From contig SVNC01000006.1 of the NCBI GenBank assembly GCA_015067025.1, positions 1 through 64,000 on the forward strand: a stretch of 64,000 bases of DNA, read 5' to 3'. The notes under the pieces were generated by a model. It searched no databases, was not told the origin of the DNA, and worked only from the letters and a program-made list of their open reading frames with translations. The translations under genes were made by a program, and so were the position numbers. Origin of the DNA: Oscillospiraceae bacterium. GTDB taxonomy: Bacteria; Bacillota; Clostridia; Oscillospirales; Ruminococcaceae. This document shows positions 8,560-18,131 of this stretch, in pieces. The stretch's first letter is position 1, and every line of letters begins with the position of its first letter.

Positions 8560-9004
8560 GATCCGAAATTCCTTTCGATATTATTTATCTTTTAAAGTAT
8601 ACTCCATTTTTAAGGATTTGTAAAGAGAGAAAGGTAAAAACTGTGTGAAAATTCGTCATTTTCTGACAAAATATTATCTTTTTTATTTTTACAGGTGACA
8701 ATTTCCGCTCGAAATAGTATTAAAAAAGTGATATAATAGTTCCTGCTTTTGCTTGTCACCTATATATAGACGACGTTTACAGCAAATTGTCACAGGATTA
8801 TATTTCCTTTTTCACAAACATTTCCGACAAATTTAACAAAAAGGCTTGATTTTTGTTAAAAATTATGGTACAATTTTTATAAACAATATAATCAGGAGTA
8901 GTATGAGCATAAGCGTGTACCGCTATTCAAGGGCAGTTATGCTTTAAAATACATAGTTTACAAATCTGTAAAAATATATTACAGCGGAATATCAACGACT
9001 ATAA

Positions 9005-11611
9005 TTGTTAAAAAAATATCACTACGCATTATCACACAGCCTAAGGAGGCGAAAGAAGTTGGAGCTTGAAACAGGCAATCAGAAGTTTTTAGACATCACT
9101 ATAGATATATCTCCAGACTTTCCTTTCACGATAAATAAAGGTAAGCCCACAGAAAAGAGCTATCCCTCTCTTACAGAGATGATAAACCCTGATGATATAC
9201 CTCCGATAACAGAGATGTTCACCGACGTATCAAATGGTGAAAGAGCAAAATTAGAGGTTCATTGCAGGTTTAAGGTAAAGGGGGATTATCACTGGTTTTA
9301 TCTGTCCTGCGATCCCGTGTATTCAGAATCGGGTAAGGCGATACAGTTTGAAGGTAAGATGGGCGACGTTTCTACCTACATAGAATCAGCAGGAGAGGAC
9401 CTTGTTTATAAGCAGTTCAGAAAGAAAAGCTTTGTAAAGCTGTCTGAACTGAGACAGAATTCAATAGAGCTGTCGGATGTTCTTGAAAAGGAATATCTTT
9501 CAGAAATGCTTATCCCCTTTACAAAAAGCGGGCTTTATTCTGCTATAGTTTCTTCTGACGGTAAGGTGATATGCACTACTGATGCCCAGTATGAAAAATC
9601 GGACAATAAATATCAGTACGTAAAGAAAAAGTCGATAAGAATAAATCATCAGATAAGCGGACACTGGATAATTGCCGCCAAGACAGAAGAACTACTCAGC
9701 CAGAATATAATGTTGTGGGAAACTCTATTCAGCACCGTTTCCCGTATGGCAAATGCTATCGTTGTTGTAATGACTGAGATGGAAAACTCTCAGAATGCAA
9801 ACAAAATGCTTGGTAAAAACGTAGAGGAGCAGATATTGCTAAACAACATCTATGCAATTATCATGGAGAGCAAGACCGCAAAGGACAGCCTGCAATCTGT
9901 AATTTCTCTTGTGGGAGATTACTTCAAGTTGGACAGAATTTCCGTTATAGATCTTTCTGCACTTGATAAGGAAGTTTATATATGGAAAAAGGATAAACAG
10001 GATAGCAGGACCTTAACCTCTGCAATTACCATTACGCCTGACGATTATCCCAATATTATGAGGGATCTGAACGAACTTTCTTCAAGTTTTTCAGATGATG
10101 AAACAAACGACCTTGAAAAGGCGGGAGTAAAGTCCTACGCTGTATTCAAGCTCTATGATGCAGGCGAATTTGACGGACTTTTGGCTTATGAGATACTTGA
10201 AGAAAAGCACACCTGGAAGCAAAGAGAAAAGAAGCAGCTCCGTAATATCGCACAGATAATTTCATCAATTATCATGCAGATGAAGGTCCAGGAAAAGCTG
10301 GAAGAGTCGCAGGATAAAATGCGTCAGCTTGCTTTCTATGACGCTATTTACAATATCCCTAACCGTGCAAGGCTCAACAAGGATTTAGGTACGCTTTTAC
10401 GTAAAGGTACGGAAGGTTCGCTTATCGCTTTCAAGGTTACCAATACGAGAAATCTTTCAGCAGTAAACGGACACACCTATTCGGATATGCTGCTGAGAAG
10501 TGTGGCACAGTATCTTAAAACTCTCCCGATTAAAAATTTAGGGGTGTACTACTTTACCAATGCTATTTTTATGCTGAATTTACCGGGATGTACAGGCGAC
10601 GAGCCGAAACGCCTTACCGAAATGCTGATACATAAATTTTCAAAGCCCTGGAAATTCGGCGGAGATGAGCTTAATATCAACTGTAGCTTAGGTATAGCCT
10701 ATTATCCTCTTAACGGTAAGACCTCTGAAGAAATATGCAAGGCGGCAAGCGTTGCAATGTACAGAGCAAGAGAATTCAAGCGTAACAGCTACACCTTCTA
10801 TTCCGGCAATCTTGAAAAGACCCGCACTTTCGCGGCAACTCTTGAAAATAGAATAAAGGAAAGCTTTGATAATGGAATGAAGGGCTTTTCACTGAAATTT
10901 CAGCCTGCCTTTTCTGCTGATAACGGCAACGTTATATACTGTGAAAGTCTTGTCAGATGGAATGATGAAAAGTTCGGCAATATCCCCAACTCCACCTTGT
11001 TTCCACTACTTGAAAACTTAGGCCTTTCATCACTCATAGACGGTTGGGTAATGGAGCAGTCCTGCCTTTTCTGTAAGAAAATACAGCAAAACGGCAACCC
11101 TGATTTCAAAGTGAGCGTTAATCTGACTGCCAGTGAGATACAGTCAAGTGCTATTGTGGCACAGGTGAAAAAAGCATTGCAGTTAAGCGGACTTTCGGCG
11201 TCATCTCTGATACTTGAAATTCCCGTAAAGGCAAACGTATCTTATAACGACAGTACACATATCCTGACCGATCTTAAAGCTATAGGTATAAGCGTTGCTA
11301 TTGACAGCTACGGCACTGAGGATATATCGCTTAAAATACTTAAAAATTCCTACGTAGATATTATTAATATTCCCTGCGTGCTTCTTTCCACTGAGGAAGA
11401 GGAATTTGACAGGGTGCTTGTAAATTCTATAATCGAGCTTGCCCATTGTAAAAATATAAGCGTCTGCATAAAGGGCATTGAAGATGAAACGATGCTCAAA
11501 GCGGCGACCGATCACAAAATAGACTGGGTTCAGGGCTATTATTGTTCAAAGCCCTTATGGAGTGATGAAGCGGCAAAGATACTTATGGGCAGTATGAAAA
11601 AAATCTTGTAA
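9005..11611 (+). CDS. PAS-like/GAF-like protein with degenerate GGDEF and degenerate EAL domains
   Basis: GGDEF position reads YFTNAIFML; EAL reads ESL and later metal/catalytic motifs are altered (IDSYGTEDISL, DIINIP, KGIEDE); QGYYCSKPL retained; TTG start uncertain. Confidence 0.8.
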   Translation: MLKKYHYALSHSLRRRKKLELETGNQKFLDITIDISPDFPFTINKGKPTEKSYPSLTEMINPDDIPPITEMFTDVSNGERAKLEVHCRFKVKGDYHWFYLSCDPVYSESGKAIQFEGKMGDVSTYIESAGEDLVYKQFRKKSFVKLSELRQNSIELSDVLEKEYLSEMLIPFTKSGLYSAIVSSDGKVICTTDAQYEKSDNKYQYVKKKSIRINHQISGHWIIAAKTEELLSQNIMLWETLFSTVSRMANAIVVVMTEMENSQNANKMLGKNVEEQILLNNIYAIIMESKTAKDSLQSVISLVGDYFKLDRISVIDLSALDKEVYIWKKDKQDSRTLTSAITITPDDYPNIMRDLNELSSSFSDDETNDLEKAGVKSYAVFKLYDAGEFDGLLAYEILEEKHTWKQREKKQLRNIAQIISSIIMQMKVQEKLEESQDKMRQLAFYDAIYNIPNRARLNKDLGTLLRKGTEGSLIAFKVTNTRNLSAVNGHTYSDMLLRSVAQYLKTLPIKNLGVYYFTNAIFMLNLPGCTGDEPKRLTEMLIHKFSKPWKFGGDELNINCSLGIAYYPLNGKTSEEICKAASVAMYRAREFKRNSYTFYSGNLEKTRTFAATLENRIKESFDNGMKGFSLKFQPAFSADNGNVIYCESLVRWNDEKFGNIPNSTLFPLLENLGLSSLIDGWVMEQSCLFCKKIQQNGNPDFKVSVNLTASEIQSSAIVAQVKKALQLSGLSASSLILEIPVKANVSYNDSTHILTDLKAIGISVAIDSYGTEDISLKILKNSYVDIINIPCVLLSTEEEEFDRVLVNSIIELAHCKNISVCIKGIEDETMLKAATDHKIDWVQGYYCSKPLWSDEAAKILMGSMKKIL

Positions 11612-11801
11612 AAAAAGCCGAAGATTTGTAATCAGATCTTCGGCTTTTTGTGTTATATTTTAAAATTTATCGTAATCTGAATATTTGTCATAAATTCGCT
11701 TGAAAATTGACAAAGATGCGGGTATAATAGATACTGTATAATTATGCGATTGATCTTCGGATTTTCTATAGATAAAGGCTATAAGCCTGTCAGGTGACGA
11801 T

Positions 11802-12959
11802 ATGAAATATGTTTTATCACAAGTGAAAACATATATAAAGCGTATTGATAAGATACTATTGCTGCTTGTGTGTGCCATAAGCGGTCTTGCGGTATTTATT
11901 CTCTATACGCTTTATCAGAATAACATAAGTGCGGACGTTACCACATCCCAGTATAAGACTCAGCTTATTGCCGCGTCGGCAGGTCTTGTGGTGGCGTTGA
12001 TAATTGCGGGGATAAATTATAAATTCATAGCGAAGCTATGGTTTATTTATGCTCCTGTGGCACTGATATTTACTGCATTGCTCTTTACTTCTCTCGGCGT
12101 ACAGAATGAGGGTGCAGATGATATAGGCTGGCTTAATTTGGGGTTTATACAGTTTCAGCCCTCGGAAATATTAAAGCTTGCGTTTATACTCTCCTTTGCA
12201 TATCACCTTTCAAAGGTGGAAGACAGACTGAACGAACCGATACACTTTATACTGCTGTGTATCCACGGCGGCGTGCCTACCTTCCTTATAGTTTTAACTG
12301 GCGATGACGGCTCGGCAATGGTGTTCTTGTTCGTATTCTTATGTATGATATTTGCGGCAGGACTTTCCTGGAAATATCTTATCCTTTTCGGAGTTGCAGC
12401 ACCGCCAATGATATACGTGCTATGGAATTATATAATGCGTCCTCATCAGAGGCTTCGTTTCCAGATATTATGGGATACGGCACTGCAGGAGGAGGAAGCT
12501 CTCGGAATATATATGCAGCAAAGGCTCGGTAAGATAGCCTTAGGCTCGGGAGGGCTTACAGGTCAGGGCCTTTCCGGCGGTAATTACACCTATGTACCCG
12601 AAATTCATAACGACTTTATTTTCTCTTATATCGGGATGGCAATGGGACTGCTTGGCTGTCTTCTGGTAATCGGACTGTTAGCGGCGTTATGCCTTAAAAT
12701 ACTGTCATCGGCAAGTGCGGCAAAGGATCTTCTCGGAAGATCCATCTGTATCGGTGTTTTTGCACTTATACTGTTCCATGCGACGATAAACATCGGTATG
12801 GTGCTTGGCGTAGCTCCGGTAATAGGAATACCGTTACCCTTTTTCAGTGCAGGCGGTACGTCGGTGGCCTGTCTTTTTGTGGCTATCGGACTTGTGCTGA
12901 GTGTAGGCTTTCATAACACGAAGAAATATCACATGTTCTATACAGAGCTTGATGATTAA
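11802..12959 (+). CDS. rodA: FtsW/RodA/SpoVE family peptidoglycan polymerase (RodA-like)
   Basis: LNLGFIQFQPSEILKLAFIL, GQGLSGGNYTYVPEIHNDFIFSYIGMAMGLLG, GIPLPFFSAGGTS. Confidence 0.9.
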   Translation: MKYVLSQVKTYIKRIDKILLLLVCAISGLAVFILYTLYQNNISADVTTSQYKTQLIAASAGLVVALIIAGINYKFIAKLWFIYAPVALIFTALLFTSLGVQNEGADDIGWLNLGFIQFQPSEILKLAFILSFAYHLSKVEDRLNEPIHFILLCIHGGVPTFLIVLTGDDGSAMVFLFVFLCMIFAAGLSWKYLILFGVAAPPMIYVLWNYIMRPHQRLRFQILWDTALQEEEALGIYMQQRLGKIALGSGGLTGQGLSGGNYTYVPEIHNDFIFSYIGMAMGLLGCLLVIGLLAALCLKILSSASAAKDLLGRSICIGVFALILFHATINIGMVLGVAPVIGIPLPFFSAGGTSVACLFVAIGLVLSVGFHNTKKYHMFYTELDD

Positions 12960-12995
12960 AATAAGAACGGAAGACAATATAAGGAAGGAAACAGA

Positions 12996-14255
12996 ATGGA
13001 AAAGAAAACTATTCACAATTTAAGTGAGATCTATGGTGCAGGAGCGGTTGATTCTCAGAAGGTAAGATACAAAAAGACCATAGCCGCTTTCAGCGAATTT
13101 TTTGGAGAAGAGGCTGACGGCATAAGACTTTTTTCTGCGCCCGGCAGAACGGAGGTGGGCGGTAATCATACCGACCACAACCACGGTAAGGTCTTAGCGG
13201 CAGGCGTAAATCTTGACGTTATTGCAGTTGTAAAGCCTACGGACGATGGTAAGATCATTCTTAAATCCGAGGGCTTTCCCACAGACGAAATAGACGTAAA
13301 CGACCTTGATATAAGAATGCACGAGAAGAACAGCTCTGTCTCTCTTATAAGAGGCGTTGTGGCAGGCTTTAAGAATAACGGCTACAATGTGGGCGGTTTT
13401 AAGGCTTATACCACGTCAAACGTGCTTAAGGGTTCAGGACTTTCAAGCTCTGCGGCTTTTGAAGTTTTAGTAGGAACTATCCTTTCGGGTTTATACAATG
13501 ACGGAGCTATAAATCCCGTAAGAATTGCACAGATAGCTCAGTATGCAGAAAACGTATATTTTGGTAAGCCCAGCGGTCTTATGGATCAGATGGCTTGTTC
13601 GGTAGGCGGCTTTGTAGCCATCGACTTCAAAGATCCTACAGCACCTATTATTGAAAATATCCCCGTGGATTTTGCAAAGTTCGGTCACGCACTATGTATC
13701 ATTGACACCAATGCCGACCACGCTGACCTTACAGACGAATATGCGGCTATTCCTAATGAAATGAAGTCTATTGCAGAATATTTCTCTGCAAAGGTTTTAA
13801 GAGAGATTGCAAGAGCAGACGTTATACTTAATACTGCTATTCTTCGCCAGAAGTACGGAGATCGTGCAGTACTTCGTGCTCTTCACTTCTTTGCCGAGAA
13901 TAACAGAGTGGACAAGCTGGTTCATTCTCTTAAAAATGAGAATTTTGAAGACTTCTTAGGTTCTATAAACGAAAGCGGTAACTCCAGCTACAAGTACTTA
14001 CAGAATATTTTCGCAGTATCTGACCACACACATCAGGCTGTGGGTATTGCTCTTAATATAGCGGAAAGTGCTCTTTCAAGAAAGGGTGCATGCAGAGTAC
14101 ACGGTGGTGGCTTTGCAGGAACAATTCAGGCATTCGTACCCCTTGATATGCTTCAGCAGTTCAAGCTTGATATCGAAAAGGTGTTCGGTGCAGACAGCTG
14201 TCACGTTCTTTCAATAAGACCCTTCGGCGGTACAGAAGTAACTCTGGCAGAATAA
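12996..14255 (+). CDS. galK: Galactokinase
   Basis: APGRTEVGGNHTDHNHGKVLAAGVNLD, GSGLSSSAAFE, ACRVHGGGFAGTIQAF. Confidence 0.92.
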   Translation: MEKKTIHNLSEIYGAGAVDSQKVRYKKTIAAFSEFFGEEADGIRLFSAPGRTEVGGNHTDHNHGKVLAAGVNLDVIAVVKPTDDGKIILKSEGFPTDEIDVNDLDIRMHEKNSSVSLIRGVVAGFKNNGYNVGGFKAYTTSNVLKGSGLSSSAAFEVLVGTILSGLYNDGAINPVRIAQIAQYAENVYFGKPSGLMDQMACSVGGFVAIDFKDPTAPIIENIPVDFAKFGHALCIIDTNADHADLTDEYAAIPNEMKSIAEYFSAKVLREIARADVILNTAILRQKYGDRAVLRALHFFAENNRVDKLVHSLKNENFEDFLGSINESGNSSYKYLQNIFAVSDHTHQAVGIALNIAESALSRKGACRVHGGGFAGTIQAFVPLDMLQQFKLDIEKVFGADSCHVLSIRPFGGTEVTLAE

Positions 14256-14288
14256 AAACCGCCTGCGTACGCAGACGGCTTAGATAAA

Positions 14289-15539
14289 TTATTCAGTTAC
14301 ATAGGGCTGATATTCGGATAGGTGGAGCTTGTCTACAAGAGCTGTGACAAGTATTCCGCTTTCGCCGTACTCTTCGCTTATTACTTTGCTGTGAGAGTGT
14401 AGAGCCGCCGCAAGTGCTGATTTATCATAGGGAATACACATAGTAAGCTTAGATACTCTGTCGGGCAGATTGTCACAGACAGCCTTCAGCAGTTTATCAA
14501 AGCCCTTTTTCTCCTTTGCGGATATGCAGACGTTTGTTTCGTCTTCAGGCAGTTCGTATTCCAGTCTGTCACATTTATTAAATACGTTCACAACGGGAAT
14601 TTCTCCGCAACCGAGATCTGCAAGGATCGATAAGGTAGTATCAGCTTTTTCCTTTGCTTCTACGTCTGAGGCGTCACAGACGTGAAGGATTATATCAGCG
14701 TTTGCCGCTTCTTCAAGAGTTGATTTAAAGGCTTCTACCAAATGGTGGGGCAGTCTTCTTATAAGACCTACCGTATCCACGAGAGTAAGGGAGCGACCGT
14801 CAGGAAGCTCAATTGCACGAGAGGTCAGATCAAGAGTAGCAAACAGCTTATCCTCGGCAAGCACGTCAGCTCCTGTAAGAGCGTTTAAAAGAGTGGACTT
14901 GCCTGCGTTTGTGTAGCCTACTATAGCACCTACGATGACGCTGTCCTTTTTTCTGCGGCGGCGTGCCTGATCTCTTCTCTTTTCAAGCTCGCGAAGCTCT
15001 TCTGTGAGCTTTTCAATTCTTCTTCTTATATGACGGCGGTCAGTTTCGAGCTGAGTTTCACCGGGACCTCTTGTACCGATACCGCCACCCAGTCTTGAAA
15101 GAGAAGTACCGATACCCATAAGTCTTGGCAGACGGTATTTGAGCTGAGCCAGCTCTACTTGCAGTTTACCTTCGTTTGTTACTGCTCTGCCTGCAAATAT
15201 ATCAAGGATCAGCATTGTGCGGTCGATTACACGCACACCTGTGATATCCTCAATGTTTCTTATCTGGCTGGAGCTGAGCTCCATATCAAATATGATAAGG
15301 TCAGCCTCAAGCTTCTGAGCCATTTCGGCAAGCTCGGCAATTTTGCCTTCGCCTAAAATAGTGGCACTTTCGATGGTGGGACGCTTCTGAATAAGACGGC
15401 AGACGGTCTCAGCACCTGCGGTCTTTGCAAGCTCTTCCAGTTCATCCATAGATATTTCGGCGTCATACTCGCCGGTATCTATTCCGGCAAGTACGGCACG
15501 GGTGATTTTTTCATTTTCGTTTTTAATTTGTTCGTTCAT
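14289..15539 (-). CDS. hflX: Ribosome-associated GTPase HflX
   Basis: RVIDRTMLILDIFAGRAVTNEGKLQVELAQLKYRLPRL, GGGIGTRGPGETQLETDRR, GYTNAGKSTLLN. Confidence 0.95.
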   Translation of the reverse strand: MNEQIKNENEKITRAVLAGIDTGEYDAEISMDELEELAKTAGAETVCRLIQKRPTIESATILGEGKIAELAEMAQKLEADLIIFDMELSSSQIRNIEDITGVRVIDRTMLILDIFAGRAVTNEGKLQVELAQLKYRLPRLMGIGTSLSRLGGGIGTRGPGETQLETDRRHIRRRIEKLTEELRELEKRRDQARRRRKKDSVIVGAIVGYTNAGKSTLLNALTGADVLAEDKLFATLDLTSRAIELPDGRSLTLVDTVGLIRRLPHHLVEAFKSTLEEAANADIILHVCDASDVEAKEKADTTLSILADLGCGEIPVVNVFNKCDRLEYELPEDETNVCISAKEKKGFDKLLKAVCDNLPDRVSKLTMCIPYDKSALAAALHSHSKVISEEYGESGILVTALVDKLHLSEYQPYVTE

Positions 15540-15580
15540 ACGTTTTCCAATCTACTTAAAATATAAAGGTGGTAAATCTG

Positions 15581-17062
15581 ATGCTTTTCAAGGAATATGA
15601 TGTAATTATCGTCGGCAGTGGCGTATCGGGACTATATGCGGCACTGAACTTAGACAGCAGTATGAAGATACTGATGCTTTCCAAAAGAGAGCTTACACTC
15701 TGCAACTCTGCACTGGCTCAGGGCGGTGTAGCGGCTGTAATGGATGATAAAAACGATGATTACGAGTTACATATAAAGGATACGCTTATCGCAGGCGGTT
15801 ACAAGAATGATATGGACAATCTCCGCATACTTGTGGAGCAGGGTCCTAAGGATGTAAAAAATCTTCTTAACTACGGTGTGGAATTCGACCGCAAGGATGA
15901 CGGCTCTATCCATCTCACGTTAGAGGGAGGACATTGCCGTAACAGAATAGCACATCATAAAGACAGCACAGGTTATGAGATAGTAACCTCGCTTATCGAA
16001 AACGTAACAAAGCTGCCTAACGTAACTATACTTGAAAACGCTCACCTTTTAGGTCTTGAAAAGCAGGATGATGATTTTTATGCAGACGTACTTCAGAATG
16101 GTGAGCATACCTATTATACCACAAAAGCGATGATACTTGCAACAGGTGGAATAGGCAGAGTTTACGAATTTACAACAAATTCCGCTATTGCCACCGGTGA
16201 CGGAATACAGTTTGCATATAATTTAGGTGCAGAGATAAAGCATCTTAACTACGTGCAGTTCCATCCCACAGCTTATGCCGACAGGGAGAACAGAGAGTGC
16301 TTTTTAGTGTCTGAGGCGGTAAGAGGCGAGGGTGCATACCTGCTTAATTGCAATAAGGAACGCTTTATGCACAAATATGAGCCTGAACGAAAGGAGCTTG
16401 CTCCCCGTGACGTTGTATCAAAGTGCATTTTAATGGAACAGAAGGCAACGGGTAGTGATAATTTCTATCTTGATATTTCCTATAAGGATAGTGAATTTAT
16501 CAAAAACCGCTTCCCGATGATATATAACAAGGTACTCGAAAAGGGCTACGATATGACTAAAGAGCCTATTCCGATATACCCTTGCCAGCATTATTTAATG
16601 GGTGGTATTGCGGTAAACGGAAACGGTGCTACTAAAATAAAGGGACTTTATGCCGCAGGCGAATGTGCTCATACGGGCGTACACGGAATAAACAGACTGG
16701 CAAGTAATTCTCTTTTAGAAGCTCTCGTATTCAGCCGACTTATAGCAGAGGATATCAATAAGAACTTTACAGCTACTGCCAATGGAGAAAGAGAATTTGA
16801 TTATCCCGCTCCCGAGGGCAAGCCCTTACCAAGCGGTATACGTACAGAGATAAGAAGAATAATGCAGAGATCCTTCTTTGTAGTACCTGATTACGAGCAG
16901 GCGGCTGAGGATATCGGCAGAATAAACGAAATAAAGGATATGCTTTATAACGGTGGATATGAAATAACGCCTGATTTTATAGAAGCAAAATCCCTTGCAA
17001 CAGTAGCTTATATAATTTTAAGTGAGGTAGTTAAGGAAGGAAAGGAAAAGGGAGAGATCTGA
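15581..17062 (+). CDS. nadB: L-aspartate oxidase
   Basis: VIIVGSGVSGLYAAL, SALAQGGVAAV, MGGIAVNGNGATKIKGLYAAGECAHTGVHGINRLASNSLLEALVF. Confidence 0.94.
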   Translation: MLFKEYDVIIVGSGVSGLYAALNLDSSMKILMLSKRELTLCNSALAQGGVAAVMDDKNDDYELHIKDTLIAGGYKNDMDNLRILVEQGPKDVKNLLNYGVEFDRKDDGSIHLTLEGGHCRNRIAHHKDSTGYEIVTSLIENVTKLPNVTILENAHLLGLEKQDDDFYADVLQNGEHTYYTTKAMILATGGIGRVYEFTTNSAIATGDGIQFAYNLGAEIKHLNYVQFHPTAYADRENRECFLVSEAVRGEGAYLLNCNKERFMHKYEPERKELAPRDVVSKCILMEQKATGSDNFYLDISYKDSEFIKNRFPMIYNKVLEKGYDMTKEPIPIYPCQHYLMGGIAVNGNGATKIKGLYAAGECAHTGVHGINRLASNSLLEALVFSRLIAEDINKNFTATANGEREFDYPAPEGKPLPSGIRTEIRRIMQRSFFVVPDYEQAAEDIGRINEIKDMLYNGGYEITPDFIEAKSLATVAYIILSEVVKEGKEKGEI

Positions 17063-17919
17063 TGAAATTATTACAGTTTTATATTGACGATATTATAAAG
17101 ACAGCACTTAATGAGGATATTAATTATATCGACAGCACAACGGATTTACTGATAAGCCCTAAGGACGAAAGCGAGGCGTATTTTGTTTCAAAGGCTGACG
17201 GCGTTGTGGCAGGGCTTGATATAGCGCTCAGAGTTTTTGAGCTGCTTGATTCAGGTATCGAAATCACTCGTCATACCGAAGATGGTAACGAAGTGCGTAA
17301 GGGTGACATTTTAGCCGAGTTTAAGGGCAATACGGCAATGCTTTTAAAGGGTGAAAGAACTGCTCTTAATATTTTACAGCATATGAGCGGAATTGCTACG
17401 TATACTAACAAATGCGTAAAGCTTGTGGAGGGTACGAACGCTTCTATCTGCGATACGAGAAAGACTCTTCCCGGACTTCGTCCTTTACAGAAGTACGCGG
17501 TTGTGATGGGCGGCGGTAAAAATCACCGCTACAATCTGACAGACGCCGCAATGCTGAAAGATAACCACATTGACGCTTACGGCGGTATCACAAATGCTGT
17601 AAAGGCACTGCGTGAAAGAGCAGGTCATATGCTTAAGATCGAAGTTGAAACAAGAAACTTTGATGAGCTTCGTGAAGCACTGAACGTTGGTGCAGACGTT
17701 ATTATGCTTGATAATATGAGCCCTGCCGATATGAAAAAGGCGGTAGAAATAACTGCAGGCAGAGCAAAGCTTGAGGCAAGCGGCAACGTAACTTTAGAAA
17801 ATATCCGTGCAGTTGCCGAAAGCGGTGTGGATATCATAAGTCTTGGTGCACTTACCCACAGCGTAACTGCCTTTGATATTTCTATGAAATGGGGCAAGGC
17901 TACGTTTAACGATATGTAA
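17062..17919 (+). CDS. nadC: Nicotinate-nucleotide pyrophosphorylase (carboxylating)
   Basis: GERTALNILQHMSGIAT, CDTRKTLPGLRPLQKYAVVMGGGKNHRYNL, LKDNHI, DVIMLDNMSP. Confidence 0.95.
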   Translation: MKLLQFYIDDIIKTALNEDINYIDSTTDLLISPKDESEAYFVSKADGVVAGLDIALRVFELLDSGIEITRHTEDGNEVRKGDILAEFKGNTAMLLKGERTALNILQHMSGIATYTNKCVKLVEGTNASICDTRKTLPGLRPLQKYAVVMGGGKNHRYNLTDAAMLKDNHIDAYGGITNAVKALRERAGHMLKIEVETRNFDELREALNVGADVIMLDNMSPADMKKAVEITAGRAKLEASGNVTLENIRAVAESGVDIISLGALTHSVTAFDISMKWGKATFNDM

Positions 17920-17952
17920 TATTCGACAAGAATATTACAAAATGGTGATAAA

Positions 17953-18123
17953 ATGACAAATTGCGATAACTGTGTAAATTACGTCTATGATGAGGATTAT
18001 GAGTGTTATTCCTGCCTTGTCAATCTTGACGAGGACGAAATGAGAAGATTTCTTACGGGGGATAATTATAACTGTCCTTATTTCAGACTTGATGATGAAT
18101 ATGAGCTTGCAAGAAAGCAGTAG
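17953..18123 (+). CDS. Small cysteine-containing protein (56 aa), absent from the ORF track; resembles a conserved clostridial DUF6472-type family
   Basis: MTNCDNCVNYVYDEDYECYSCLVNLDEDEMRRFLTGDNYNCPYFRLDDEYELARKQ. Confidence 0.82.
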   Translation: MTNCDNCVNYVYDEDYECYSCLVNLDEDEMRRFLTGDNYNCPYFRLDDEYELARKQ

Positions 18124-18131
18124 GAGGAAAT

